64,000 bases of DNA from Embleya hyalina (lineage in GTDB: Bacteria; Actinomycetota; Actinomycetes; Streptomycetales; Streptomycetaceae), in the NCBI RefSeq assembly GCF_003967355.1, contig NZ_BIFH01000013.1, forward strand, positions 554,651-618,650. The letters run 5' to 3'. The notes below the pieces were generated by a model that saw nothing but the letters and a program-made list of their open reading frames with translations, was not told the origin of the DNA and ran no database searches. The number at the start of each line of letters is the position of its first letter. Positions within the stretch are counted from its first letter, which is position 1. The translations under genes were made by a program, and so were the position numbers. Below, piece after piece: positions 50,703 through 60,313 of this stretch.

Positions 50703-52142
50703 GTGACCGTTCCCGCTTCGACGTCGGCCGTCCGTACGGCGCCGCCGACCGCCCATCCGCATCGGTGGCGGGTCCTGGCGGTGGTGCTGCTCGCCCAGGC
50801 CCTGGATCTGCTGGACGCGACCGTGATGAACGTGGCCGCCCCGTCGGTCCGCGCCGGGCTGGGCGGTGGCGCGGCGATGATGCAGTGGCTCACCGCCGGG
50901 TACACGCTCGCCTTCGGCGTCCTGCTGATCATCGGCGGGCGGCTGGGTGATCGGTGGGGCCGGCGGCGGTTGTTCGTCCTGGGCGCCGCCGGGTTCACGG
51001 TGGCCTCCGCGGTGTGCGCGGCGGCACCTTCGCCGATCGTGCTGGTCGCGGCTCGGGTGGTGCAGGGCGCGCTCGGCGCGTTGATGATCCCGCAGGGGTT
51101 CGGCGTCCTGACCTCGGTGTTCGACGAACGCGAACGCGGCCGCGCGTTCGCGACGTTCGGGCCGGTGATGGCGCTCGCCGGGGTCGGCGGCCCCGTCCTC
51201 GCGGGCGGCCTCATCGCCCTGGACCCGGTCGGACTCGACTGGCGGCTGATCTTCCTGATCAACCTTCCGCTCGGCGCGTTGGCGGTGGCCGGGGCGCTGC
51301 GGTGGATGCCGGCCGACCCGGGGGACCCGCTCGTGCGGATCGACCCGCCGGGTGCGCTCCTGGTCGCGGCGGGGTCCGCGCTCGTCGTGCATCCGCTGAT
51401 CCAGGGACGGGAGGCGGGTTGGCCGTGGTGGACGTTCGCGGAGATCGCCGCCGGTGTCGCGGCCTTCACCGCCTTCGGCCGACGTCAACGCACCAGCCGC
51501 TCGCCGGTGCTGGTGCCGAGCCTGCTGCGCAAACCCGCGTTCGTCGGGGGTCTCGCGGTCACCGCGGCGTTCTTCACCGGCCTCGGCGGACTGCTGCTCG
51601 TCCTCTCCCTCCACCTCCAACTCGATCTCGGCCGGTCCGCGTGGGGAACCGCGCTCTGCCTGTCGCCGCTCGCGGTGGGTATCGGGCTCGCCTCGCTCTT
51701 CGCCCCGGCGGCGTCGGCCCGGCTCGGCCGCTCGCTCCTGCATCTGGGGCTCGGGGTCGAGGCGCTCGGCACGCTCGGCCTCGCGGCGGCGGCCGCGTCG
51801 GGATCCCCGGTCCCGGCGTTGTCGATACCGACTCTGGTCGTGGGCCTGGGAGTGGGACTGGTGTCCGGCACGCTGGTCCGGTCGATCCTGGCGGCGGCCG
51901 AACCCGCCGAGACGGGCAGCGCGTCGGGAACGCTCAACGCACTCCAACAACTCTCCACCGCCCTGGGCGTGGCGGTGTTGGGGACGGTGTACTTCGCCGC
52001 GCACGATGCCGGTGCCCCGGAGGCGGGAGCGGACGGGCTGGTCATCGGTGCGTTGGTGGTCACGGCGACCTGTCTGGTCGGCGCGGGCCTCGTGTTCCTG
52101 CTGCCTCGCACACGCGACGAGCGACCCGCCCCAACCCCTTGA
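50703..52142 (+). CDS. MFS drug-efflux transporter (DHA2-like)
   Basis: 479 residues with about 12-14 hydrophobic segments. DHA2-type features: LDLLDATVMNVAAPSVRAGL in helix 1 region, QWLTAGYTLAFGVLLIIGGR, and the A-loop GGRLGDRWGRRRLF. The GTG start follows GGGAG. Regulated most likely by the divergent TetR protein. The exported compound is unknown. Confidence 0.88.
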   Translation: MTVPASTSAVRTAPPTAHPHRWRVLAVVLLAQALDLLDATVMNVAAPSVRAGLGGGAAMMQWLTAGYTLAFGVLLIIGGRLGDRWGRRRLFVLGAAGFTVASAVCAAAPSPIVLVAARVVQGALGALMIPQGFGVLTSVFDERERGRAFATFGPVMALAGVGGPVLAGGLIALDPVGLDWRLIFLINLPLGALAVAGALRWMPADPGDPLVRIDPPGALLVAAGSALVVHPLIQGREAGWPWWTFAEIAAGVAAFTAFGRRQRTSRSPVLVPSLLRKPAFVGGLAVTAAFFTGLGGLLLVLSLHLQLDLGRSAWGTALCLSPLAVGIGLASLFAPAASARLGRSLLHLGLGVEALGTLGLAAAAASGSPVPALSIPTLVVGLGVGLVSGTLVRSILAAAEPAETGSASGTLNALQQLSTALGVAVLGTVYFAAHDAGAPEAGADGLVIGALVVTATCLVGAGLVFLLPRTRDERPAPTP

Positions 52143-52196
52143 ACCCCTTCGACCCCTTCGACTCCGGCAACCCATCGACCACGTGAGGACCCCGTC

Positions 52197-52844
52197 ATGA
52201 GCAACGTCATCGTCTTCGGAGCCAACGGCCGTACCGGACACCTCGTCGTCCGCGAAGCCCTGCGACTGGGCCACGACGTCACCGCCGCGGTGCGCGACCC
52301 GGCCCGGTGGCAGCCCCCGGCCCCGGACGACTCGCCCGGTACGGGGAGGTCGAACGTCGTGCGGGCCGACGTGCGCGACGCCGCCGACGTGCGCTCCGCC
52401 GTCGAGGGCCACGACGTCGTGGTCTCCGCGATCGGCCCGCCGGGGCGGCACGCGCACCGGCTCTACTCCGACGCGGCGCGCACGCTGGTGTCCGCGATGG
52501 AAGGCGCGGGGGTACCGCGGTTGATCGCCGTCACATCGGGGGGTGTCCACCACCGCGACCCCAACTTTCCCTGGTGGTACCGCAATCTCGTCACCCCCCT
52601 GGTTCGGGAGTTGTACGACGACATGCGGTTGATGGAAACGATCGTCCGCGGAAGCACCGTCGACTGGACCTTCGTCCGCCCCGCCCGATTGCAGGACGAA
52701 CCCCCCACCGGCAACTACCGCGTCCTCGACGCGAGCAACCCCAGGGGCGGCCGGAAGGTGACCCGCACCGACCTCGCCCGCTTCATCGCCCGCGAACTCG
52801 ACGAACACCGCTGGTCCCACGCCGCACCGACCCTCGCCGAATGA
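52197..52844 (+). CDS. NAD(P)-binding NmrA/SDR-like protein
   Basis: 215 residues. The Rossmann start MSNVIVFGANGRTGHLVVREA and segments VVSAIGPPGRHAH and AVTSGGVHHRDP place it with NAD(P)H-binding proteins of the atypical SDR type. It lies 54 nt after the MFS gene on the same strand and may form an operon with it. Confidence 0.85.
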   Translation: MSNVIVFGANGRTGHLVVREALRLGHDVTAAVRDPARWQPPAPDDSPGTGRSNVVRADVRDAADVRSAVEGHDVVVSAIGPPGRHAHRLYSDAARTLVSAMEGAGVPRLIAVTSGGVHHRDPNFPWWYRNLVTPLVRELYDDMRLMETIVRGSTVDWTFVRPARLQDEPPTGNYRVLDASNPRGGRKVTRTDLARFIARELDEHRWSHAAPTLAE

Positions 52845-52877
52845 CACCCCGGGTGCGGGCGCTCCGGCCGACCGTCC

Positions 52878-53720
52878 CTATCCGAGCGTGAGCATCGCCT
52901 CGGTGACCTCGCCGACCGCCGCGTCGGGGATCACGGTGGCGGCCTCCTCGAGGACGAGCAGCCGGGCCCCGGGGATCTCGCGTGCGATCGCCTCACCGTT
53001 GCCGACGGGGAAGAACGGGTCGCGGCGACCGTGGACGACGAGCGTGGGGATCTCGATCCCGGGCAGGCGCTCGCGCCAGCGGGGTGCGCAGTCGAGCCTG
53101 GCGAACACCATGCCCATCTGGTTGGCCATCTGGACCGGGGGCGCGGTGCCGGGCGTGCGGTCCCAGATCCGCGCGGCGATCGCGTGCGCGGCGACGGGGT
53201 CGTTGCCGAGGATCTCCGCGCCGGCGGCGGTGAACTCCGCGACCGCCGCGAGGTCGCTCCAATCGGGCATCGCCCGCGCGAACAACCGGCCCATCGTCGC
53301 CCGGTCGTGTTCGGGGAGGTCGTCGTCGGCCGGGCCGGGGGCAACCGCGCGCGTGCCGACCAGGGTGAGCGCCGAGAACGCGCCCGGATGGTCGAGTACG
53401 GCCACCTGGGCGACCATGCCGCCGACGCCGATCCCGGCGAGGTGCGCGGGCCCACCGCCGAGCGCGTCGACCAGGGCCGCCGCGTCGGCGGCGAGGTCGC
53501 GCAGGGTGTAGGCGGGCGCCTCCGGGTCCGCCGTCGTCGACTCCCCGCTGTCGCGCAGGTCGTAGCGCACCACACGGCGCCCGCGGGCGGCCAGGCGCTC
53601 GCACAGGGTGTCGGGCCAGGAGAGCATCGTCGTCCCGCCCGCGAGCAGGACGAGCGGCGCGTCGTCGGCACCGAACGACTCGATGCCCAGGGCGACTTCA
53701 TTGACATTGACAGTGGTCAT
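52878..53720 (-). CDS. Alpha/beta hydrolase with degenerate catalytic site
   Basis: 280 residues. The fold is clear (PLVLLAGGTTMLSWPDTLCERL, VVRYDLRDSGEST, and the acidic strand VVHGRRDPFFPV). The nucleophile elbow reads AGIGVGGM where most homologues have a serine at the centre (GxSxG), so Gly replaces the Ser. The usual C-terminal His is also not seen (EEAATVIPDA). It may be inactive or a ligand-binding protein. Start at 53720 is the best in-frame ATG, without a strong ribosome site. Downstream of a reductase remnant. Confidence 0.75.
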   Translation of the reverse strand: MTTVNVNEVALGIESFGADDAPLVLLAGGTTMLSWPDTLCERLAARGRRVVRYDLRDSGESTTADPEAPAYTLRDLAADAAALVDALGGGPAHLAGIGVGGMVAQVAVLDHPGAFSALTLVGTRAVAPGPADDDLPEHDRATMGRLFARAMPDWSDLAAVAEFTAAGAEILGNDPVAAHAIAARIWDRTPGTAPPVQMANQMGMVFARLDCAPRWRERLPGIEIPTLVVHGRRDPFFPVGNGEAIAREIPGARLLVLEEAATVIPDAAVGEVTEAMLTLG

Positions 53721-53725
53721 CGGGA

Positions 53726-53905
53726 TCACCGGGAGACGTCGTGGGTCGGGTGGGTCGCGGTCGATGTCGAGAGCATGCTCCGCCGTACCGGCGGGCGCGG
53801 CGCTCCGCCGCAGGTGTCGGTGCCGGGGCCGCTGCCCGGGCCGGGGTCGGGCCCGGTGACGAAGCCGCCGAGGGGGGCGGAGATGCCGGCGATGAGGAGA
53901 GTCAT
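53726..53905 (-). pseudogene. Remnant of dihydrofolate-reductase-like protein (RibD C-terminal type)
   Basis: A 59-residue reading frame from an ATG at 53905 to a stop at 53726-53728. Its start, TLLIAGISAPLGGFVTGPD, resembles the N-terminus of RibD_C-type dihydrofolate reductases, but it loses the family pattern after about 35 residues. It looks like the front end of a decayed gene just upstream of the hydrolase. No start site for expression is evident. Confidence 0.5.
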
Positions 53906-54443
53906 GCCAGGTTGGACCCGACCCGTCGCCCAAACTCATCGCTCACGCACGAAACGCGCGGCGGAAACGAACCCGACGGCCCGCCGCACGGGCCCGTCCC
54001 GGTGGCGCGCGGAGGGGGTCATCGGCTCCGCTGAGGCGCCTGATCGCGAACTCGACGGCCACTCGCACATCGGGCCGCGGATCGATCACGACGCGTTCGA
54101 CACCGTCGACGGGTTCGGGATCGCCGGGGCGAGCCTGCCGGGGTACCCCGAACCTCGCGTGGCATGGACCACCGCTTCGTGCTCGCCGACGGGCGGTACC
54201 GATCCGGGCCGGCGGCGCTGCCGCCGCAGGAATCCGATCCGCTGCCGAGCGAGGATCGGATAGGGATGGGCCGGCCTGGTCATGTGGCGAGTCTCCGGCC
54301 CGCGTCGGCCGAAGTGAACCCGCCCCGGGAGGAATCGACGGAACCGCCTCCGCCGCGCCATCGCCCCCGGGCCCGCCCGGAGTTCGGGGGCGGGGCCGGG
54401 GGCGATGGGAGGTGGAGCGTGGTCGGGGGTGACGACTACCGGG
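53906..54443. other. Non-coding stretch, nothing recognised
   Basis: 538 nt between the reductase remnant and the trypsin-like protease gene. Frames are open over parts but none looks like a real protein. No repeat or RNA was identified. Confidence 0.5.
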
Positions 54444-55187
54444 TCAGACGCCCGCGACGGACTGGATCCAGGAGCGGTACGCGGTCACGTTCGTGTAGGC
54501 GGTGGTGCTCTGTCGGTCGCTGGTGGAGGCGACGCCGACCTGAATGCCGTTCGCGTTCATCGGTCCACCCGAGTCGCCGCCCGCGGTGATGCCGTTGCCG
54601 TAACGGGCGCAGATCGCCGAGCCGTTGTACGCGTCGCGGCAACCGCCGGTGACCGTCACGTTGGCGACTTTCAGGAACTGCGACTGGCAGTTGATCTCCT
54701 GGCCGCACCGGGACGTCGCGCCCCAGCCGTAGACCTGGACGCTCTGACCCACCGTCACCGATCCCGGCTGCCCGAGTCGGGCGTAGGTCGCCGAGACGGA
54801 GCGGTCCAGGCGTACCAGGGCCAGGTCCGCCGACGGACTGGTGTAAGTCTGGGCGCCGTTGGCCACGGTGCCACCGGAACTCTGGTCGAGGCTGCCGATC
54901 CGGAACGTCAACTGCCCACCGCTGACGCAGTGTTTGGCGGTCAGGATCCAGGTGGGGGCGATGATGGTCGAGGTACAGGTCTGCCTGCCGGCGGAGAACA
55001 GGCGGGCCGCCCATGGGGCGTTCTGGGCGGGTCCGCCACCGATGATCGGCCGGGGACCGTCGGCCGACGGGTTCTCGTTGGAAACCCCCACCGGAGCGGG
55101 GGAAGCGGTGGCGGTGGCGGTGGCGCCGAGCGTGAACACCATGAGCAATGCGGCCAAGAGGGCGGGGACGATCTTGGTTGTTCGCAA
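54444..55187 (-). CDS. Secreted trypsin-like serine protease (S1)
   Basis: 247 residues. The signal peptide covers about the first 29 residues, followed by a short propeptide and the mature start IIGGG near residue 48. The triad is visible as TAKHC, ADLALVRL and GDSGGP. The only plausible start for the family-like N-terminus is a TTG at 55187 with GAGGA close by, which is uncommon. It would act outside the cell. Confidence 0.85.
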   Translation of the reverse strand: MRTTKIVPALLAALLMVFTLGATATATASPAPVGVSNENPSADGPRPIIGGGPAQNAPWAARLFSAGRQTCTSTIIAPTWILTAKHCVSGGQLTFRIGSLDQSSGGTVANGAQTYTSPSADLALVRLDRSVSATYARLGQPGSVTVGQSVQVYGWGATSRCGQEINCQSQFLKVANVTVTGGCRDAYNGSAICARYGNGITAGGDSGGPMNANGIQVGVASTSDRQSTTAYTNVTAYRSWIQSVAGV

Positions 55188-55605
55188 AGTTCCTCGTTTC
55201 CGACGACACGCGATATCTCACACGTGGGATACAGGGGATACCAGGATCCCCAACGTCGGATTCCACGGGTAATAGCAATCTCCCCTCTCGGTGATGTTAT
55301 GGACCGGAGGGCACCGCTCCGGTGTCGGCGGGAGTCGAACCGTTCCTCGGCTGCCGCCATCCTCCGAAAGGGCCGTGCTCCGTCGCCGGTGCGGCCCGTC
55401 GAGCCGGTGGTTGTGGCTTCGGTCATGGCGGCTTTCGACGTGGACGCGGATGATCCTGTGGAGCGCGATGTCCGTGCTCGACGCTCGACGACGTGCGGAT
55501 GGACGATTCGTACGCCGACACCGGCTCGTCGTCCGGCCGCGCGACGCAACGCGACGTGACGCGCCGGATGGAACGGCCCACAACAGACGGGAAGCCCGAC
55601 TCATC
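55188..55605. other. Intergenic region between protease and DUF3152 gene
   Basis: 418 nt. GGGATAC occurs twice 9 nt apart near 55225-55241, within the expected promoter area of the protease. No gene or RNA recognised. Confidence 0.4.
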
Positions 55606-56331
55606 GTGAACTCGGCCCTCAAGTCGCTCCTCGCCGCCCTCCTGGCATCCGGCCTGCTCGTGGCGACTTCCGCCTGCCGACTCTCGGACCGGAAAGACGA
55701 CAAGGACGAGAAGTACGTCACGGGCGCGGCGGACACCCGCCCGTACGAGGAGTGGCTCGCGGCACGCTCGGAGATACCGGCCGACCTCGCGCTCGCGGGA
55801 GGGTTCCGCACCGTTCCGGGCCACGACGAGGCCAGGGGCGGGACTCGTGTGCTGCGCTATCGCATACAGATCGAGGAGGGCCTGTCGATCGATGCCGCCT
55901 ACTTCGCGCGCGCCGTGCACGAGACGCTCAACGACACGCGCAGTTGGGGCGGCGACGGGACCATCGCCCTGGAACGGGTGGCTTCGGGCGAGTCCGACTT
56001 CGTCGTGACCCTCGCCAGTACGGGAACGGTCAACACGTGGTGCGCCAAGGACGGTCTGGACACCGGCGAACAACGTGTCTCGTGCAACGTCGCCTCCACC
56101 CGGCGGGTGATGATCAACGCGTGGCGGTGGGCGAAGGGATCCACGACGTACGGCGACGACCTGGCGAACTACCGACGCATGTTGATCAACCACGAAGTCG
56201 GCCATCGCCTCGGCCACATGCACGAGACGTGTGATCGGTCGGGCGCCCCCGCGCCGGTGATGATGCAGCAGACGTTGACCCTCGTCACCGGCAGTGCCAC
56301 GTGCTCGCCCAACCCGTGGCCTCGCCCATGA
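55606..56331 (+). CDS. DUF3152 lipoprotein, metzincin-like
   Basis: 241 residues. A signal peptide ends in a lipobox-like LVATSAC (Cys near residue 24). The C-terminal half carries HEVGHRLGHMH, which matches the HExxHxxGxxH zinc site of metzincin-type metalloproteases. The start is a GTG at 55606; the ribosome site is weak. DUF3152 proteins are found in actinobacteria and are secreted; proteolysis has not been established. Confidence 0.82.
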   Translation: MNSALKSLLAALLASGLLVATSACRLSDRKDDKDEKYVTGAADTRPYEEWLAARSEIPADLALAGGFRTVPGHDEARGGTRVLRYRIQIEEGLSIDAAYFARAVHETLNDTRSWGGDGTIALERVASGESDFVVTLASTGTVNTWCAKDGLDTGEQRVSCNVASTRRVMINAWRWAKGSTTYGDDLANYRRMLINHEVGHRLGHMHETCDRSGAPAPVMMQQTLTLVTGSATCSPNPWPRP

Positions 56332-56520
56332 CCGGAATCGGGTGAATCGTCCCTTCGGAAGCGCCTGCTCCCGTCCGCCCAGCCCGCGAGATTGTCGGCC
56401 CCACCCTCGCAGTCTCGCCACCTGAACCACTAGGCAACGGCGCGACACCGGCGCAGGATGGTCGCCGGGGTTGGTCGCCCCACCGGGGAACCGCACCCGC
56501 GGTGAACCGGATTTCGGGGC

Positions 56521-56535
56521 CTGTCGTTTCGACAG
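56521..56535. repeat. Short hairpin before zinc-ribbon gene
   Basis: CTGTCG and CGACAG flank a TTT loop at 56521-56535, in the 276-nt gap before the next gene. Role unknown. Confidence 0.3.
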
Positions 56536-56607
56536 CGTCGTCGAAGCGTGGACAGGCTCCGAGCATTCGGCCGGGCAATGGCCCGAGCCTCATTCTCGGA
56601 GGAACAG

Positions 56608-57564
56608 GTGACCGTCACTCGGCACGGTGACAGGCTCAACGGCGAGCCTGTCACGATCGCGGCATCCACCACGCGGATCGCATCGTGGTTGGAGGACATC
56701 GCGACGGTGGACCGGATCCACCACTACCTGGACGCGCAACTCCGGAACCGGACGACGGATCCGGGCGCGAGATCGTTGCGGGCGATGCGCCTGCACAACG
56801 ACGAGGCACAGGCCTCGATCCTCACGGCCGTACGCGCCGGTGTCGCCGATGCCGGCCTCACGGCCACGACGCGTGCCGCGCTCGAGCGGGAGGTGAGCGA
56901 GCACGCGTCGCGGTGGACGCACGCGTTGGCTCGTCTGATCGAGCACGCGGGATGGTTCGACCATCTCTGCGACGCACTGATCGCGACACACCAGGTCGTG
57001 CGGGTCGGTCCCGCCAAACCCTGCGGTCGCTGCGGGAACGACGGCGAGCGTGTGGTGTACACCAGCCTGTACCCCGGCGTCATGGACCGGGTCACCGTGT
57101 CCTGCGACCCGTGTGGTCGAACCGCCCATCATCCCTACGGCGAACCCGGTCCCGAGATCGACGTCCGGCTGGTCGCCCGTGCGGGCTCCGCCGTCCTGGA
57201 GATCACGACGGTCGCGGATCCGCGAGCGGTCGCCCCGACCGCGATGCACGTGCGGTTCGCTTCCGGCGACGTGGCGGGCGGCCCGGTGAAGCCGTCGCCC
57301 GGGAAGCACTTCCGGTTGGAACCGGGTGGGCGTGCGACCACGACGACGGAACTGCCCGACGCCGTCGGGGTGGGCGCCCGACTCCAAGTCCTGTGCGTCA
57401 GCGGTTTCCAGGTCTCGACCCGGAGCTTCGCGCTCCCCGGCCCGGCCGCGATCCCACGCCCCCGCGCCACGATGTCCCGCCGCCGAGACGTCCGCAAGGT
57501 CGCGCCGAAGCGCGGTGCGGCGACCACCGACCCGGCGGTCGCCGCCGTCTCCGCGAAGGCCTGA
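56608..57564 (+). CDS. Unknown protein with zinc-ribbon
   Basis: 318 residues from the GTG at 56608, which has GGAGG at 5 nt; earlier starts at 56548 and 56578 are worse. An N-terminal helical part is followed by a zinc-ribbon-like CGRCGNDGERV ... CDPCGR around residues 145-175 and a beta-rich part ending in a basic tail. No family was recognised. It lies alone between the DUF3152 gene and the DinB-like gene. Confidence 0.65.
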   Translation: MTVTRHGDRLNGEPVTIAASTTRIASWLEDIATVDRIHHYLDAQLRNRTTDPGARSLRAMRLHNDEAQASILTAVRAGVADAGLTATTRAALEREVSEHASRWTHALARLIEHAGWFDHLCDALIATHQVVRVGPAKPCGRCGNDGERVVYTSLYPGVMDRVTVSCDPCGRTAHHPYGEPGPEIDVRLVARAGSAVLEITTVADPRAVAPTAMHVRFASGDVAGGPVKPSPGKHFRLEPGGRATTTTELPDAVGVGARLQVLCVSGFQVSTRSFALPGPAAIPRPRATMSRRRDVRKVAPKRGAATTDPAVAAVSAKA

Positions 57565-57635
57565 CACCGGCCCGAGGCCCGACGTCGGACCCCCGTCCGG
57601 CGTCGGGCCCCGGAGTACCCGCGCGGCGGTCGACG

Positions 57636-58310
57636 TCAGGGCGTGCGGCCGATGAAGGCCAGCAGGCGGGTTTGTGCGTCGGCGTCCTCCGGGACCTCGA
57701 CCCGCGGGCCGTAGTGGCCGCTGTCGCGCAGGACTTCGTCGAGCGGCAACATCCCCTCCAGGAGTCGGGCGCACGTGGCCGGGTCCAGGCGTTCGTCCTG
57801 GCCGGTCGCCCGGGCCAGGTCCCAGGTGTGCAGGAAGACGTCGACCGTGTAGAACCGGTCGATCGCCTCGCTCAACGGGAGTTCGCCGATGTGCGGGTTC
57901 GCCAAGACCTTGCCGGCGGTGGCGGGGTCGTCGAGGAGGGCCTGTACCGCCTCGTTGTGCACGATCCAGGCGGCCCGCGGGTCGTCGTCCACCGGCGGCC
58001 CCTTCGGCAGTTCGATCCCCGCGCCGGATCGGAGAAACGCCGGGAACCACTCGACCAGGTGGCGCACCACGTCGCGCGCGGTCCACCCCTCGCACGGTGC
58101 CGGGTCGTTCCACGCCGCGGCCGGCACGCCGAGCACCCGCTCGGTGAACACGCCCGCGACGCGGCGGTGTTCGGCCGCGGCGGCGGTTTCTTGCCGGAGT
58201 TCGTCGAGTCGTTCCGAATCCTCGCGGACGCCGTGCTCCGCGCCGCTCGCGATCATCGCGTCGCCCTCGATCGTCGTCTCGTCGTGGTGCGGGTCGTTCG
58301 TGGCAGTCAT
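57636..58310 (-). CDS. DinB-like / mycothiol-dependent isomerase family protein (TIGR03086 type)
   Basis: 224 residues. Metal-binding helices carry WTARDVVRHLVEWF and DVFLHTWDLARATG, as in maleylpyruvate-isomerase-like/TIGR03086 proteins. The ATG at 58310 overlaps the upstream regulator stop by 4 nt and follows GAGGAGG. These proteins use mycothiol or bind metal; the substrate is unknown. Confidence 0.82.
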   Translation of the reverse strand: MTATNDPHHDETTIEGDAMIASGAEHGVREDSERLDELRQETAAAAEHRRVAGVFTERVLGVPAAAWNDPAPCEGWTARDVVRHLVEWFPAFLRSGAGIELPKGPPVDDDPRAAWIVHNEAVQALLDDPATAGKVLANPHIGELPLSEAIDRFYTVDVFLHTWDLARATGQDERLDPATCARLLEGMLPLDEVLRDSGHYGPRVEVPEDADAQTRLLAFIGRTP

Positions 58311-60313
58311 GATGCCGCCTCCTCGGTGCGGGATACCGTACCCGAGCGTGCCGCACGCGGTTGCCGATCGGGGCGTTCGGTCGGGCGTTCGGCGAGTTGG
58401 TGCAGGCGCAGGGCGAGTTGCAGTTCCAGCGCCTGCTGCGGCCGGTTCCAGTCCGGTCCCAGGAGGGCTTCGACGCGCTCCAGGCGTTGTACGACCGTGT
58501 TGACGTGGATGTGCAGCTCCTCCTTGGCCCGGGTCAGGCTGCCGCCGCACGCGAAGTAGGCCCGGAGCGTGCGCACCAGTTCGGTGCCGCGCCGCGCGTC
58601 GTACGCCAGCAAGGGGCCCAGCGCGTCGCCGACGAACGTGTCGACGTCCTGCCGGTCGCCGAGTACGACGCCCAGGAACCCCAGCTCCGCGGCGCACGCG
58701 CCGTCGCCGGTGCGGCCCAGCACGATCAGGGCGCGCAGGCAGCGGGCGGCCTCCGCGTGGGCCGCCGCGATGCCGCGCGCACCCGCGGCGGGGCCCGCCG
58801 CGGCGACCGTGACCGGCGCTCCGGTACGTACCCCGAGCCGGTTCGCGGCGCGTCGGGCGGCCTCGCCGGGCGGCGTGCCGTCGTCCGGCAGGAGCAACAC
58901 CGTGGACCCGGCGTGCTGCGCGGTCACGCCGCTGCCCGCGAACAGGTATTGCCGGGCGCGCGCCGCGAGCCGCTCCCGGCCCGAGGTCGCGGTATCGGCC
59001 ACGAGGACCAGGTGGGGGCGGTCGAGGTCGATACCGGAACGCCGCGCCCGGGCCGACAGGGACGCGGGATCGCGGTCGGGATCGGTCAGCAGGTCGGCCA
59101 GCAGCTCGCCGCGGACCCGGTTCTCGGTCTCCGCGACCGAGCGGCGCAGCAGCAGCAGGAGCGCGGCCACGACGCCGGCCCGCTCGAACACGTGCCGGTC
59201 GGCGTCGTCGAGATCGGCGCGACGCAGCACCAGGCTGCCCAGGGCCTCGGGCCCGGCCAGGACGGCGCAGACCCACCCGCCGTGCCACGCCACCGCGCGT
59301 CCGAGCGCGTGCGACTCCTCGGCGGCCCGGACCAGTTCGGCGCCGCCGAGCGGGGTGGCGTCGGCGTCCGTCGCGGGGCCGGTCAGGTCCAGACCGGCGG
59401 TGTCGTGGATGGCGACCGACCCGCCGAGGAGGTCGGCGACCGCGGCGGCCACGTCCGGCAGGTCGCCGCCGCGCAACACCAGGTCGGTGAGTTTGTCGTG
59501 CGCCTCCTCGGCGCGCTGCACCGCGTTGGCGTGGGCCCGGATGACGGTGTTCGCCTCGGCCAGTTCCGCGAGCGCCGCACGGGTGTCGGCCATGGCGCGC
59601 GCGGTGTCGATGGCGATGGCGGCGTGGGTGGCCAGCGAGCTCATCAGCGCCACTTCGTCGCCGCCGAACGCGCGTGGGGCCCGGTCGGCCGCCATCAGGA
59701 CGCCGACGACCTTGCCCCCGTCCCCGCGCGTCGAACCCAGCAGGAGGGGCACGCCGAGGATCGCGACCAGGCCCTCGTCGAGCACTCCCTCGTCCACCCG
59801 GTCGACGTGCCGAAAGCGGGTGTCCGTACGGTAGTCGGGGGTCGCGTACGGCCGCGCGGTCTGCGCGACGAGCCCGCCGAGCCCGTCCCCGAGCCCCAGG
59901 CGCAGGGCCTGGAAGATCGGGGAGACCGACCCGTCGGTCACCCGCATGTAGGTGTCGCCCGCCTCCTCGTCCGGCAGCGTCAGGTACGCGGTGTCGGTGC
60001 CCAGCAACATCCGCGCCCGCCGGACGATCGAGCGCAGCACCGAATCCAGGTCCCGCAGCGCCGCCAGGTCGCTCGCGGTGTCGAACAGCGCGGTCAACTC
60101 CCGCTCCCGGCGCCGGTGTTCACGCAGCGTGCCGCGGATGCGCAGGGCCTTCGCGGTGGCGTCGTCGAGGTCCGCGAGCTCGTCGGGTGCGGCACCGGCC
60201 GCGCGGGCCTGTGCGGACAGGGCCCGGAAGTCCTCGGCGGGCGCGTCCGCGGAGAGGAGGTCGAGGAGGTCCCGGGTGAACCGCGCGGTTCGCCCGGGGT
60301 GTTGCTCTGCCAT
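58307..60313 (-). CDS. GAF-PucR type transcriptional regulator
   Basis: 668 residues. An N-terminal GAF domain (about residues 80-230, SLATHAAIAIDTARA near its end) leads to a central GGDEF-like/CdaR-type part and a C-terminal PucR helix-turn-helix (YFACGGSLTRAKEELHIHVN). Such regulators often control polyhydroxybutyrate or purine use. It is followed with a 4-nt overlap by the DinB-like gene, and preceded by 3-hydroxybutyrate dehydrogenase on the same strand, which suggests control of hydroxybutyrate use. Confidence 0.87.
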   Translation of the reverse strand: MAEQHPGRTARFTRDLLDLLSADAPAEDFRALSAQARAAGAAPDELADLDDATAKALRIRGTLREHRRRERELTALFDTASDLAALRDLDSVLRSIVRRARMLLGTDTAYLTLPDEEAGDTYMRVTDGSVSPIFQALRLGLGDGLGGLVAQTARPYATPDYRTDTRFRHVDRVDEGVLDEGLVAILGVPLLLGSTRGDGGKVVGVLMAADRAPRAFGGDEVALMSSLATHAAIAIDTARAMADTRAALAELAEANTVIRAHANAVQRAEEAHDKLTDLVLRGGDLPDVAAAVADLLGGSVAIHDTAGLDLTGPATDADATPLGGAELVRAAEESHALGRAVAWHGGWVCAVLAGPEALGSLVLRRADLDDADRHVFERAGVVAALLLLLRRSVAETENRVRGELLADLLTDPDRDPASLSARARRSGIDLDRPHLVLVADTATSGRERLAARARQYLFAGSGVTAQHAGSTVLLLPDDGTPPGEAARRAANRLGVRTGAPVTVAAAGPAAGARGIAAAHAEAARCLRALIVLGRTGDGACAAELGFLGVVLGDRQDVDTFVGDALGPLLAYDARRGTELVRTLRAYFACGGSLTRAKEELHIHVNTVVQRLERVEALLGPDWNRPQQALELQLALRLHQLAERPTERPDRQPRAARSGTVSRTEEAAS

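Noticed and set aside
54086-54361. 91-residue minus-strand frame in the gap before the protease
   Set aside because: Basic, no ribosome site and no recognisable motif.
55310-55400. T-loop-like sequence on the minus strand suggesting a tRNA
   Set aside because: No matching acceptor, D or anticodon stem could be built; only a T-loop-like run is present.
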